Shown here: positions 16,109 through 24,964 of the stretch, piece after piece
Numbering within the stretch: the first letter of the stretch is position 1
How the letters are laid out: each line of letters begins with the position of its first letter
DNA from: an uncultured Eubacteriales bacterium
Lineage (GTDB): Bacteria; Bacillota; Clostridia; Peptostreptococcales; Anaerovoracaceae
NCBI GenBank assembly: GCA_900545135.1
Contig: UQXL01000016.1
Coordinates: 1 to 56,491, forward strand
Reading direction: 5' to 3'
DNA: 56,491 bases
Position numbers and translations under genes: made by a program
Notes under the pieces: generated by a model
Seen by the model: only the letters and a program-made list of their open reading frames with translations
What the model was told of the DNA's origin: nothing
Database searches by the model: none

Positions 16109-17755
16109 ATGAAAAACAAAACGCTGCAAATCATTAAAAAATACGGACTCATAGAACGTGATTCGCACATCATAGTCGGTCTCTCCGGAGGTCCTGATTC
16201 GGTGTGCCTTTTTGATGTGCTTTTCAGGATAGCGGAAGAAAATCCACAGCTCAACTGGAAGCTTTACGCCGTGCATGTCAATCACAAGCTGAGGGAGGGC
16301 GCGGCCGAAGAAGACCAGAGATATGTGGAGGAACTTTGCGCGGCGCGTAAAGTTCCGTGCAGAGTAGCAGTCACTGACTGCAAGGCGTTGGCGGCGGAAC
16401 TTGGAATGACTTCGGAGGAAGCAGGCCGCAAAGCCAGATATGACGCTTTTTCGGAGGAAGCGCTGAAGATACAGAGGGGCAGCGAGTCTGCAGGTAACTG
16501 TGAGACCTGCCCAAAGCCTGTTCCGAAAGAAAAAATCGTCATCGCCCTTGCGCATAATGCCAACGACCAGTGCGAGACAATACTTTTCCGCCTGATGAGA
16601 GGCAGCGGAATAGATGGTTTGGCAGGCATTGCTCACAAAAGACAGGATCAGAACGGATTTTCCGTCGTCAGACCTATCCTGGATTTCAGCCGGGCAGAGA
16701 TAGAGAAGTACTGCGAAGAAAGAAACCTGTCTCCGAGAATTGACCATACAAATAGCGAAAATACTTATACAAGAAATAAGATACGCAATATGCTCATACC
16801 ATTTCTGGAAGAAAATTTCAATGAAAATATTACAGAAACGGTGAACAGATTGGGCAAAATAGCTTCATGCGACAGGGATTTTCTCCGGCAGACAGCGGCT
16901 GAAGAATACGAAGCGGCCCAGGCCGAGACATCTGAGCGCACGCGCTCAAGTTGTGCGGCTGGCGAACAAACTGGTTCCAGCCTCGAAAATGATGATTGCG
17001 ACAGCTCGGGTATTGTGGCTGGCGACCGCGTTAGGTATGTCTCAAGCAGAGACAGCTTGGATCCCGGAGCTAGGTATGTCTCAGGCCTAGGTGACTCCGG
17101 CAGCACCAGCTTCGGCTGCCAGCTTTGCAGCAAGGAAAATATCAATCGCCAGAGCTTCAACATAGAAAAACTTAAAAATCTTCATAAATCCATCAGAACG
17201 CGAATATATACTATGGCTTTAGAGCGGATAGGAATGGAGGAGAATATTACATTTTCCAAGCTCGAAGCGGTCGACGAGCTGCTTGATGCGAAAAGCCCGT
17301 CAGCTTCAGTCGACCTTTCGGCAGAATTCAAGGCCGCAAGGGAGTACGACAGACTGACGTTCATAAAAATAAACGCAGGCAAGACGGCGAAAAACAAATG
17401 GCGATTCAGAGAGATGAGCCGCGCAGAGTATGAAGAATACAAAAAAGAAGGGCGTCTCCACGGAGCTTTCAGCGGCGTGGATATGAAAAAACTTGTGATA
17501 AGGACGCGGAGAGAAGGGGACAGAATAGACATAGGCAGAGGAACAAAAAAACTCCAGGATTTCTTCGTAGATGAAAAACTTCCGAAAAACTGCAGGGATG
17601 AAGTGGAGGTGCTCGCTGCCGGAAGCGATATCCTGTGGGTCATGCCGTCAGAAGCATACAGCCGCCCCGTCATGAAAGAAAAAGGGAGATTTTCGGCTGC
17701 CTGCAAAGTAAAAGAGGACTTATCGGAGTCGGTAATAGTTCTTGAAAGATTGTGA
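16109..17755 (+). CDS. tilS: tRNA(Ile)-lysidine synthase with two insertions
   Basis: A 548-residue N-type ATP pyrophosphatase that converts the C34 wobble base of tRNA-Ile(CAU) to lysidine. The PP-loop is VGLSGGPDSVCLF (residues 23-35). AVHVNHKLREGAAEED and HNANDQCETILFRLMRGSGIDGL are diagnostic. A C-terminal TilS domain (RTRREGDRIDIGRGTKKLQDFF) is present. The usual length is about 430-470. The excess comes from a short insertion near residues 125-147 and a low-complexity one near 270-350 that carries internal repeats. Both look lineage-specific. The gene precedes ftsH, a very common Firmicutes order. Confidence 0.93.
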   Translation: MKNKTLQIIKKYGLIERDSHIIVGLSGGPDSVCLFDVLFRIAEENPQLNWKLYAVHVNHKLREGAAEEDQRYVEELCAARKVPCRVAVTDCKALAAELGMTSEEAGRKARYDAFSEEALKIQRGSESAGNCETCPKPVPKEKIVIALAHNANDQCETILFRLMRGSGIDGLAGIAHKRQDQNGFSVVRPILDFSRAEIEKYCEERNLSPRIDHTNSENTYTRNKIRNMLIPFLEENFNENITETVNRLGKIASCDRDFLRQTAAEEYEAAQAETSERTRSSCAAGEQTGSSLENDDCDSSGIVAGDRVRYVSSRDSLDPGARYVSGLGDSGSTSFGCQLCSKENINRQSFNIEKLKNLHKSIRTRIYTMALERIGMEENITFSKLEAVDELLDAKSPSASVDLSAEFKAAREYDRLTFIKINAGKTAKNKWRFREMSRAEYEEYKKEGRLHGAFSGVDMKKLVIRTRREGDRIDIGRGTKKLQDFFVDEKLPKNCRDEVEVLAAGSDILWVMPSEAYSRPVMKEKGRFSAACKVKEDLSESVIVLERL

Positions 17756-17770
17756 GATATATGATAAAAT
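17742..17770 (+). promoter_or_regulatory. SigA-type promoter of ftsH
   Basis: TTGAAA (17742-17747), a 17-bp spacer, and TAAAAT (17765-17770). It overlaps the 3' end of tilS and lies 49 bp before the ftsH GTG start. Confidence 0.6.
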
Positions 17771-17818
17771 ATATTACTATGTTTGTAGAAAGAAACAAAA
17801 TCTTGAAGGGGGAAAAAC

Positions 17819-19963
17819 GTGAAAAGATTTGCAAAAAACATTAGTATTTATATAGTCCTGTTCATAGCAGTGCTGGCAGTGGCGTTTTTTTACAGGGGAA
17901 TGGACAAAGACAAGGCTGAAGTGAAAGAAGTATCCTTGTCAAAATTTGTCCAGTACCTGGAAGATGAAAAAATTAAGGAGATAAACGTCACCGACACCAA
18001 GCTGACAGGAAAGCTGAGCGAAGACGAGATCGTCTACGCTTACGCCAACTCCGTAGTTGAAATAAGCATGATAGACGAGATGTATCTGTTCCCGCAGATG
18101 CAGGAGGGAAAACTGGAATACGAGAGCGATCCGCCTGATACCGGGTCAGTGTTCCTCAGTCTGCTGCCGACGATAATCATGGTAGTGGCGCTGGGATTCC
18201 TCTTCTATATCATGATGAATCAGGGCGGAAACGGCAAGGCATTTCAGTTCGCCAAGTCCAGAGCGAAGATGGTCAAGGGCGGCGAGAAGAAAGTTACCTT
18301 TGCCGACGTAGCCGGACTTGATGAAGAAAAACAAGAACTTGAAGAAGTTGTAGATTTCCTCAAGGATCAGAGAAAATATAAGGAATTGGGAGCCAGGATA
18401 CCTAAGGGAATTCTGCTGGTAGGCCCTCCGGGAACGGGAAAGACTTATGTTTCCAAAGCCGCCGCAGGAGAAGCCGGCGTGCCGTTTTTCACCATCAGCG
18501 GTTCCGACTTCGTTGAAATGTTCGTCGGCGTAGGAGCCTCCAGAGTTAGAGACCTGTTTGACCAGGCCAAGAAGAATTCCCCTTGCATAGTTTTCATAGA
18601 TGAAATCGACGCTGTAGGACGCAAAAGAGGCGCCGGAATCGGCGGCGGCCACGATGAAAGAGAACAGACACTCAACCAGCTGCTGGTCGAGATGGACGGC
18701 TTTGCTGAAAATTCAGGCATAATCATACTGGCTGCGACCAACAGGCCTGATATCCTTGACCCGGCGCTACTGAGACCGGGCAGATTTGACAGACAGATAG
18801 TCATCGGCGTGCCTGATATCAAGGGAAGAGAAGAAATCTTCAAGATACACAGCAAGAACAAACCTCTGGCCGACGACGTAACGCCGGAAATCCTGGCCAG
18901 AAGAACGCCGGGCTTTACGCCTGCCGACATAGAGAACCTGCTCAACGAAGCAGCCCTCATCACAGCCAGAAGAAACGGCCGCTTCATAAGGATGGAAGAA
19001 ATTGAAGAGGCCATAACCAAGGTCATAGCCGGACCTGAAAAGAAGAGCAGAGTCATAAGCCCTAAGGAAAGAAAGCTGACAGCTTACCACGAAGCAGGTC
19101 ATGCCGTAGTCGCCAGATGTATTCCTGACAGCGACCCTGTTCACCAGGTAACCATAATACCTAGGGGCAGAGCCGGCGGCTTTACCATGACCCTGCCTAA
19201 GGAAGACAAGAATTATGAGACGAGAAGCAGCATGAGAAACGCCATAGTCCACCTGCTGGGAGGACGTGTGGCCGAGCAGCTCACTCTCGACGACATAAGC
19301 ACCGGAGCCAGCAACGATATCATGAGAGCGACTGAAATCGCCCGCGACATGGTGACCAAGTACGGCTTCAGCGAAAAGATCGGTACAGTAAACTACAGCA
19401 ATTCAGAAGAAGTGTTCTTAGGAAACGACTTCACTACTCATAAGAATTATTCCGACGAGATCGCCCGTGAAATCGACGCGGAAGTCAAGAGAATAATAGA
19501 TGAAGCGTATAAAGAAGCCGAAAGACTTCTCACCGAGAACAGAGATATCCTCACAAGAGTGGCGGAAGCCCTGCTTTTGGTTGAGACCATTGACGGCGAA
19601 CAATTTGAGGAGCTGTTTACAGGAGCAGTTTCTGCGGAGGGACTGGCGGAAAAAGTTAGACTTTCCGAGGAAGAAAAGAAAGCTAAGAATGCCGAAGAAG
19701 CCGCTGAAAGAGAGCGCCTCCTGAAAGAAGAGGAGGAAAGGATGCAGAAAGAGCTGGAAAAATACGACGAGGATTATCTGAGCGAGGAAGATGAGGATAG
19801 TTCTGCCGAAGATTTTTCCGATGAAGAAGATTCTGCCGAAGATAATTCAAACGAGGAAATTACTGACGAAGAAGATTCCTCCGAGGAAAAAGTCGAAGAG
19901 ACTGTAGAAACAGAAACCGCAGAAGAAGAGGAAGTTGAGGATTCAGATGAAAGTAACCGTTAA
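17819..19963 (+). CDS. ftsH: ATP-dependent zinc metalloprotease FtsH
   Basis: A 714-residue membrane AAA protease. TM1 is about residues 8-24. A short extracytoplasmic domain follows, then TM2 (about 108-130). Walker A is GPPGTGKT (about 202-209) and Walker B is FIDEID. The zinc site is HEAGH (about 423-427). The GTG start follows AAGGGGGAAAA. From about residue 640 the tail becomes a long low-complexity acidic stretch rich in Glu, Asp and Ser, ending EVEDSDESNR. FtsH C-termini vary, but this one is unusually long. It degrades membrane and short-lived soluble proteins. Its last codons overlap the start of the PucR gene. Confidence 0.96.
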   Translation: MKRFAKNISIYIVLFIAVLAVAFFYRGMDKDKAEVKEVSLSKFVQYLEDEKIKEINVTDTKLTGKLSEDEIVYAYANSVVEISMIDEMYLFPQMQEGKLEYESDPPDTGSVFLSLLPTIIMVVALGFLFYIMMNQGGNGKAFQFAKSRAKMVKGGEKKVTFADVAGLDEEKQELEEVVDFLKDQRKYKELGARIPKGILLVGPPGTGKTYVSKAAAGEAGVPFFTISGSDFVEMFVGVGASRVRDLFDQAKKNSPCIVFIDEIDAVGRKRGAGIGGGHDEREQTLNQLLVEMDGFAENSGIIILAATNRPDILDPALLRPGRFDRQIVIGVPDIKGREEIFKIHSKNKPLADDVTPEILARRTPGFTPADIENLLNEAALITARRNGRFIRMEEIEEAITKVIAGPEKKSRVISPKERKLTAYHEAGHAVVARCIPDSDPVHQVTIIPRGRAGGFTMTLPKEDKNYETRSSMRNAIVHLLGGRVAEQLTLDDISTGASNDIMRATEIARDMVTKYGFSEKIGTVNYSNSEEVFLGNDFTTHKNYSDEIAREIDAEVKRIIDEAYKEAERLLTENRDILTRVAEALLLVETIDGEQFEELFTGAVSAEGLAEKVRLSEEEKKAKNAEEAAERERLLKEEEERMQKELEKYDEDYLSEEDEDSSAEDFSDEEDSAEDNSNEEITDEEDSSEEKVEETVETETAEEEEVEDSDESNR

Positions 19964-21527
19964 GGACTGCCTGCAGCTGGATGTCTTTAGACAGTGCGTG
20001 GTGGTGGCCGGAGAAGAAAGCCTTGACAACAGAGTAAAGACAGTTTCGGTCATGGACGCTTCGACTGCTGAAGAAGCGGCAAGGCGCGGCGGCAAAAGAG
20101 ACGAGATGGTTCTGACCACCTTTGCCGGAATGAAAAAAGACTTTGACACTCAGAAAGAAGTCATACGTCAGTTCGCGAAAAACGGAGTAGCCGCCATGGT
20201 GGTTTTCCAGACGGATGCTCCCGCTGGAGAGTCGCAGAATTACAAGGACGTGATAAAGGCGGCCGAGGAAGTCGGCCTGCCGCTGATAATCCTTGTCAGC
20301 AGCCAGGAGTCGGACTATTCAAGAGTCATAACTGACGTGATGGAAAAAGTCCTCTACGGAAGTAATTTCAACAACAGCCTCATAAATAACACCATATTTC
20401 ACCTGCTGAATTTTGAAAAGCACAGCAGCTTTCAGCAAGCTCTGAAAGAGGCCGCCGTGAACAACGATTTCCAGGTGGTCCTCATGAGCGAAGATTTCAA
20501 TCCAATTCTAACGGTGGAGACAAGATACAAGACTACGGTCGAGGCCGCCATAAGAAGAGGAAAGGACGTGGCGCTCAACTTCAACGGAGTCTACAGCCTT
20601 GTGGATATCGACGGAGTTCTCGTCTACTGGGGCGCTGCCTTCGTCAAAGGCGAAAAATATTACCTTCTCATAGTCGACAACGAGGACAACTACTCCTCCG
20701 GCGAAATAACCAAGCTGGCGGAGATAATAGAGCTGGCCATGGGAATGTGGAAATTTACGCCTGAGAGAGACGCGAAAGCGGAATTCCTCAAAGCTCTTGT
20801 GAGAGGAAACAAGAGCCTAGCTTATTCGGTCAAAGACGAGGCTGGAATCAAGTCAAAGGACATTCTCTCAGTTTTCTACGCCCGGGGAATAGAAACGGCC
20901 CAGGAGGACCGCGTAATCAATGAATTTGAAGAGAAGGGCCTGCTCCAGATAATCCGCATAGATGAAAACGAGGAAAGCTACGGTATCATACTGAGAGGAA
21001 CCGCTCAAGGCCATGAGGAAACGGGAGAAAAATCAGTCTGCATCAGATTTTTCGACCAGCTTAAAGAAAACAAGAGCATAAGGATTTTCCATGTCACAGG
21101 CATAGATTCCGTAGAAGGAGCGGGGGACGGCTTCAGACTCATAAACGAGACGTGGTCGTCGGTGGGAGGCATCTTCCCATACAAGCGAGTATTTACAAAA
21201 TATGAACTGGCTCTCGTAAGCAACTGCATAGATATACAGCTCAAAGGCGGCTATCTGAAAAAGAATTTCATGGATCTGCTGCAGGACTTCAAGAGCGAGT
21301 CGGACAATAAGGCCAAGCAGATGCTGGAAACCCTTGAAACTTTCGTCTTGGACGCCGGAATGAACAGCGGAAAAACTGCAGAGTTCATGGGCATACATAC
21401 AAACACTGTCCAATACAGGCTGAAAAAGATAAACGAAGTTTTAGGCGCAGAAATCACGGGTAACCGGGTCATTCCTGGACTGACCATCGCCCTGGCGCTG
21501 AAACGCCTTGAGAAAAACATGAACTAG
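19947..21527 (+). CDS. PucR family transcriptional regulator
   Basis: A 526-residue regulator. The N-terminal PucR-type domain starts VKDCLQLDVFRQCVVVAGEE and includes DAPAGESQNYKDVIKAAEEVGLPLIIL. A middle GGDEF-like or CdaR region follows. The C-terminus carries the PucR-type HTH (FMGIHTNTVQYRLKKINEVLG, about residues 480-500). Relatives respond to purine or other metabolite signals. The ATG at 19947 is chosen because GAGGA precedes it by 5 bp; a TTG 12 bp earlier is less likely. It overlaps the ftsH end by 17 bp. No purine catabolic genes are adjacent, so the ligand is unknown. Confidence 0.88.
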   Translation: MKVTVKDCLQLDVFRQCVVVAGEESLDNRVKTVSVMDASTAEEAARRGGKRDEMVLTTFAGMKKDFDTQKEVIRQFAKNGVAAMVVFQTDAPAGESQNYKDVIKAAEEVGLPLIILVSSQESDYSRVITDVMEKVLYGSNFNNSLINNTIFHLLNFEKHSSFQQALKEAAVNNDFQVVLMSEDFNPILTVETRYKTTVEAAIRRGKDVALNFNGVYSLVDIDGVLVYWGAAFVKGEKYYLLIVDNEDNYSSGEITKLAEIIELAMGMWKFTPERDAKAEFLKALVRGNKSLAYSVKDEAGIKSKDILSVFYARGIETAQEDRVINEFEEKGLLQIIRIDENEESYGIILRGTAQGHEETGEKSVCIRFFDQLKENKSIRIFHVTGIDSVEGAGDGFRLINETWSSVGGIFPYKRVFTKYELALVSNCIDIQLKGGYLKKNFMDLLQDFKSESDNKAKQMLETLETFVLDAGMNSGKTAEFMGIHTNTVQYRLKKINEVLGAEITGNRVIPGLTIALALKRLEKNMN

Positions 21528-21555
21528 ATTCAATTAAAATAAGAAAGGGAAAGCC

Positions 21556-22524
21556 ATGAAAGAATTGCGAATAGGCAGCTTAATACTGGACAATCCCTTT
21601 TTTCTTGCGCCTCTGGCGGGCATAACGGACGCCCCGATGAGAAAACTTTGCAGGGAACAGGGAGCAGCGCTTGTCTTTTCAGAAATGATAAGTGCCAAAG
21701 GTCTTTGGTACGGCGATAAGAATACGGAAAAGCTTCTCTATTCAACTCCGGACGAGAAGCCTTTCGGAGTACAGTTTTTCGGACACGAGCCGGACATAAT
21801 GGCTCATGCAGTCAGGGAAATGGATAAGCACAGCTGCGACATAATAGACATAAACATGGGCTGCCCCGTGCCTAAGATAGTGAAAAACGGCGAGGGCTCG
21901 GCACTGCTTAAAAATCCCGATCTGATCTACGACATAGTTTCAGCCATGGTGAAAAACACCACAAAGCCTGTGACCGTCAAGATTCGCATAGGCTGGGACA
22001 GCGATTCAATCAATGCCGTTGAGGTGGCCCATGCGGTGTCAGCCGCCGGAGCTTCGATGATCTCCGTCCATGGGAGGACGAGAGAGCAGTATTACAGCGG
22101 AAAAGCCGACTGGTCGCATATAGCAGCAGTCAAGCGGGCGGTCGACATTCCGGTCGCCGGAAACGGAGACGTAGTAGACGGAAAATCAGCCGTTGAGATG
22201 ATGAGACAGACTGGCTGCGACTTCGTGATGATAGCCAGGGGAGCCCTGGGAAATCCATGGGTTTTCCGCGAAGCTGTCGCCGCGTGGAAAGGCGAGCCTG
22301 CGCCCGAGAGACCTTCCAACGAAGAAAAAAAGCAGATGATGCTAAATCATCTGCACGACTTGGCGGCTCTAAAAGGCGAATATGCCGCCGTCCGCGAAAT
22401 GCGCAAGCACGTAGGCTGGTATATAAAAGGAGTTCCCGGCGCGTCTTCACTGAGGGGAACCATCAACCAGCTGACTGAGCTCAAAGACCTTGAAAATGCC
22501 ATAATCCAAATATGGGACAAATAA
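21556..22524 (+). CDS. dusB: tRNA-dihydrouridine synthase (DusB-like)
   Basis: A 322-residue FMN-dependent TIM-barrel enzyme that reduces uridines in tRNA D-loops. Family signatures are present: NPFFLAPLAGITDAPMRKLC (residues 11-30), IIDINMGCPVPKIVKNGEGSAL with the catalytic Cys (about residue 103), TVKIRIGW, SVHGRTREQYYSGKADW, and GNGDV. The C-terminal region is helical (HVGWYIKGVPGASSLR). GAAAGGGAAAG precedes the ATG. A strong terminator follows. Confidence 0.93.
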   Translation: MKELRIGSLILDNPFFLAPLAGITDAPMRKLCREQGAALVFSEMISAKGLWYGDKNTEKLLYSTPDEKPFGVQFFGHEPDIMAHAVREMDKHSCDIIDINMGCPVPKIVKNGEGSALLKNPDLIYDIVSAMVKNTTKPVTVKIRIGWDSDSINAVEVAHAVSAAGASMISVHGRTREQYYSGKADWSHIAAVKRAVDIPVAGNGDVVDGKSAVEMMRQTGCDFVMIARGALGNPWVFREAVAAWKGEPAPERPSNEEKKQMMLNHLHDLAALKGEYAAVREMRKHVGWYIKGVPGASSLRGTINQLTELKDLENAIIQIWDK

Positions 22525-22555
22525 CACTGGGGCAGATTATGCCTCAGTGTTTTTG
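22522..22555 (+). terminator. Intrinsic terminator after dusB
   Basis: AACACTGGGGC, a short loop, then GCCTCAGTGTTTTT. A near-perfect stem with a T-tract overlapping the dusB stop region. It separates the plus-strand dusB from the convergent GNAT gene. Confidence 0.85.
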
Positions 22556-22647
22556 ATAGCGTTTCAGCGTCCCGCAATTCTCCTGACTGCCTTGGGTCAG
22601 CCTTTAAGCTGCCATGGCGCGCCTTTCAGCAGTTTTGACGGATTTCT

Positions 22648-23133
22648 TCAGTCAAAAATCTTTTCGTATGCGATCCATTTCCTTTCCGGTGTGGAAAAGA
22701 AAAAACCGCACTTTTCAAAGCCATGTTTTTCTATGAGCTTTTGCATTACTATATTGTCTACGTGAGTGTCGATCCTTATATGAGGGCATATTCCCTTGCC
22801 GAATTCAAGAAATTCTGCGAATACGCCTCTTTTGCTGCCGTCGCTGGCCAGCCTGTGAACTGTTGCATAGTCGCCGCTGTATATCCATGAACCCTCGTCG
22901 AGAACAGCATAATATGGCTCTTCCCCTATATGAAATTCCATGACTCCGCAGACTCTTCCGCTTAGTTCCGCCACGTACAATGTTTCGTTCTCTATGTCCT
23001 CTTCGACCGTGCTCTGCGGAGGAAAGCTGTCGCCCCACTGACTGGGGTTACCGCTTTTTTTCATATAAAGACGGGCGCTTTCATATACATTCAAAATTTC
23101 TTTTAAGTCTTCCATGCCTGCTTTTCTTATCAT
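22648..23133 (-). CDS. GNAT family N-acetyltransferase
   Basis: A 161-residue GNAT. The start MIRKAGMEDLKEILNVYESA is a classic alpha1 region. ETLYVAELSGRVCGVMEFHIG forms beta2-beta3. VHRLASDGSKRGVFAEFLEFG is the acetyl-CoA loop region. IRIDTHVDNIVMQKLIEKHGFEKCG is the conserved C-terminal helix and strand. The substrate is unknown. It runs minus-strand, downstream of the DUF1848 gene with a 20-bp gap, so they are probably cotranscribed. Confidence 0.85.
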   Translation of the reverse strand: MIRKAGMEDLKEILNVYESARLYMKKSGNPSQWGDSFPPQSTVEEDIENETLYVAELSGRVCGVMEFHIGEEPYYAVLDEGSWIYSGDYATVHRLASDGSKRGVFAEFLEFGKGICPHIRIDTHVDNIVMQKLIEKHGFEKCGFFFSTPERKWIAYEKIFD

Positions 23134-23153
23134 TGCTTAGCTCCATTTTCTGA

Positions 23154-24080
23154 TTAAAAGCTCAGCTGCATGTCCAGCCAGCTTTCCTGCCGCGCCTGAT
23201 GAATTTTGTCTCCGGTGAGAGAATTGCCTACGAGAAAGGGCGAACGAAAGTCGTGCAGTTTCATATTTCTCTTCACGGCTTCTCTGCTGCAGTTGGCGTA
23301 ACAGTAGCGGCAAAGGTGACCGCATGTGTCGTATTGACCTATGTCGCTTCCCAGGATGCAGGCGCACTCGCTCCTTGATGACTTGAATCCTGAGGGAATC
23401 TGCAGACGGCATCCTATGGCTTTCTCAAAAACCTCCGCCGTCATACAACCGCTGCAGTCAACGCCGAAAGGAGCGAGTTCATCACCCTCTGCGCATGTCT
23501 TGACGGCGATACCGTATTTCTTTCCTATGGAAACCATTTCTTTGCCGAGATATATCATGTCATCACGGGAAACACGCCTGACTTCGGGGAAATTTCTCAA
23601 TACTTTCTGATAAAGGTCTATGAAACTTATGACGCATACGTCAGCATATCCCCGCAGCTGCTCTGCCATTTCCTCAAAACGCTCCAGATGGCGGCTGACT
23701 GTGTAATTATCGTCGATAAATATGGGATCGTACCGCCAGCCCACTGAATTTATGCCGATGGTTTCGGAAAGCCATTTGAAATCATTTATCACTTTGGCCT
23801 TGTCCGGCGCGTTCGGCTCGATTTCTTTTCCGTACGGAGTCATGGTCACATGCCAATACTGCTTGTATGGAGCGAGCAAGTCCATATACTGAAACATGGG
23901 AGCAGGATTTTTCGTGCAGAAAGCGATCAGATCCACGACGTCGGTGTTTATTTCGTAGCGCGTCACGGAGCTTGGATCATAAGGGTTTCGCACCAGAACA
24001 AAGCCGGCTTTCAGCCTCTCGGCAAACCACCGCGAATAAAAAGCGGGAATATCGGTTCTGTTGCCCGTGTGTAAAATCAT
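23154..24080 (-). CDS. DUF1848 family protein
   Basis: A 308-residue protein matching DUF1848. The start ILHTGNRTDIPAFYSRWF and the segments LVRNPYDPSSVTRY, VDLIAFCTKNPAPM and YWHVTMTPYGKEIEPN are typical. The C-terminal part carries clustered cysteines (CSGC, CACILGSDIGQYDTCGHLCRYCYANC), consistent with an iron-sulphur centre. The overall fold is thought to resemble radical-SAM-type barrels, which I state only as likely. No substrate is known. It is separated from the upstream repeat block by a short leader. Confidence 0.85.
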   Translation of the reverse strand: MILHTGNRTDIPAFYSRWFAERLKAGFVLVRNPYDPSSVTRYEINTDVVDLIAFCTKNPAPMFQYMDLLAPYKQYWHVTMTPYGKEIEPNAPDKAKVINDFKWLSETIGINSVGWRYDPIFIDDNYTVSRHLERFEEMAEQLRGYADVCVISFIDLYQKVLRNFPEVRRVSRDDMIYLGKEMVSIGKKYGIAVKTCAEGDELAPFGVDCSGCMTAEVFEKAIGCRLQIPSGFKSSRSECACILGSDIGQYDTCGHLCRYCYANCSREAVKRNMKLHDFRSPFLVGNSLTGDKIHQARQESWLDMQLSF

Positions 24081-24118
24081 AAAGACTCCTCAAATTATAT
24101 ATTCTAAAGATATCCTAA

Positions 24119-24195
24119 CGCCGGAGATCTTGATGCCAGAGATCTTGATTCTGGCTATATTTATGTCAGCTATACTGATGCCGGAGATTCCAGAT
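24119..24195 (-). repeat. 15-bp tandem repeat, degenerate pentapeptide-type fragment on minus strand
   Basis: Five imperfect 15-bp units begin with GCCGGAGATCTTGAT, then GCCAGAGATCTTGAT, two diverged units, and GCCGGAGATTC. Read on the minus strand, each encodes five residues of alternating hydrophobic pattern (AISIA, DINIA, RIKIS, GIKIS, GVRIS), the signature of pentapeptide-repeat proteins. No complete gene surrounds it, so it may be a remnant. Confidence 0.5.
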
Positions 24196-24305
24196 GAATA
24201 TCCCGAAACCGAACCTCCTGACGGCTGGCAGCCAGATCACCGGTGCTCTGACTTAAAGGCAAATTATCAGATCGTCGACCCTGTCTAAAAGGCAATTTAA
24301 CTGCA

Positions 24306-24561
24306 ATGTTGTAGAATTTGCTGGTTTTATTGAAATAATACAACATTTTGTTTCTCCGGGGAGGCTTGCGCAGTGGGAAAATGTCCAATGTTGTAAATTT
24401 TCTTAATTTGTTAAATTTCTACAACATAAATCAAATATAATGTTGTATTTTTTTATGATTTTCCGAAATTTTACAACATCGCCCTGTTTTTATGATGATT
24501 TAAGCTTGGAATGTGTCTGCAATGTTGTAAAATTCCTTAATTTTGAAAAAATCTACAACAT
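24306..24561. repeat. Palindrome cluster D: four 40-41-bp units
   Basis: Units at 24306-24346, 24388-24427, 24440-24479 and 24522-24561, with lengths 41, 40, 40 and 40. All begin ATGTTGTA and end ACAACAT. They lie directly before composite copy B in the largest gene-free stretch of the window (24081-25236). Confidence 0.85.
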
Positions 24562-24604
24562 TGTCCGGCACAGCCGCCGCAAACCAGGCGGGCAATCGAC
24601 CTTT

Positions 24605-24638
24605 CAAAGAATCCTAACTTGCAGCAGCGCCTAACGAT
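24605..24638 (-). repeat. Partial copy of the second repeat family
   Basis: CAAAGAATCCTAACTTGCAG onward resembles CAATGAACCCTACCTTGCGG at about 24994, with about 27 of 34 positions alike by eye. It places a fragment of the second repeat family between clusters D and composite copy B. Confidence 0.5.
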
Positions 24639-24684
24639 ACGATGTTGAATTTATAATATAACATAGGTTGTAATAATATGGAAA

Positions 24685-24963
24685 ATGTTGTACAATTCTT
24701 TGTTTCGATTGATTTTTGCCAACATTTTTTTGGTTTGGGTGCGTCGAAATTTGTCGAACTAGCTATCAAAGTCAGCTGATGTTGCCATATTTCGCTATAT
24801 CTGAAAATTTGCCAACATTTTTTGAAAGATTTGTTGGCAAAATCGTCGTGAATCTTAAAAATGTACAACATCGACAGGATTCGACGCCATAAAACCTCGA
24901 AAATCGTAGGTTTCTTTTTAAAAATGTTGTCATTTTAGCGCCATATTTAATTTTTGCCAACAT
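24685..24963 (-). repeat. Composite palindromic element, copy B (reverse orientation)
   Basis: Units at 24685-24725, 24779-24818, 24831-24871 and 24924-24963. The core is 24741-24885, again 145 bp, with GTCGA blocks at both ends. Its reverse complement aligns without gaps to 15408-15552. The flanking units also align with those of copy A, at the same distances of about 16 bp on one side and 78-80 bp on the other. The whole 280-bp arrangement is therefore one repeat. Confidence 0.85.
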
Positions 24964-24964
24964 C

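Noticed and set aside
15992..16747. 251-codon minus-strand ORF over the tilS start
   Set aside because: It is antisense to the well-supported tilS gene and lacks recognisable domains or a good start.
24061..24288. 75-codon plus-strand ORF over the 15-bp repeat
   Set aside because: It begins inside the antisense of the DUF1848 start and is produced by the tandem repeat. There is no ribosome-binding site.
24306..24963. Palindrome block as a CRISPR array
   Set aside because: Repeats have variable interiors, irregular spacing and no conserved spacer length. There are no cas genes.
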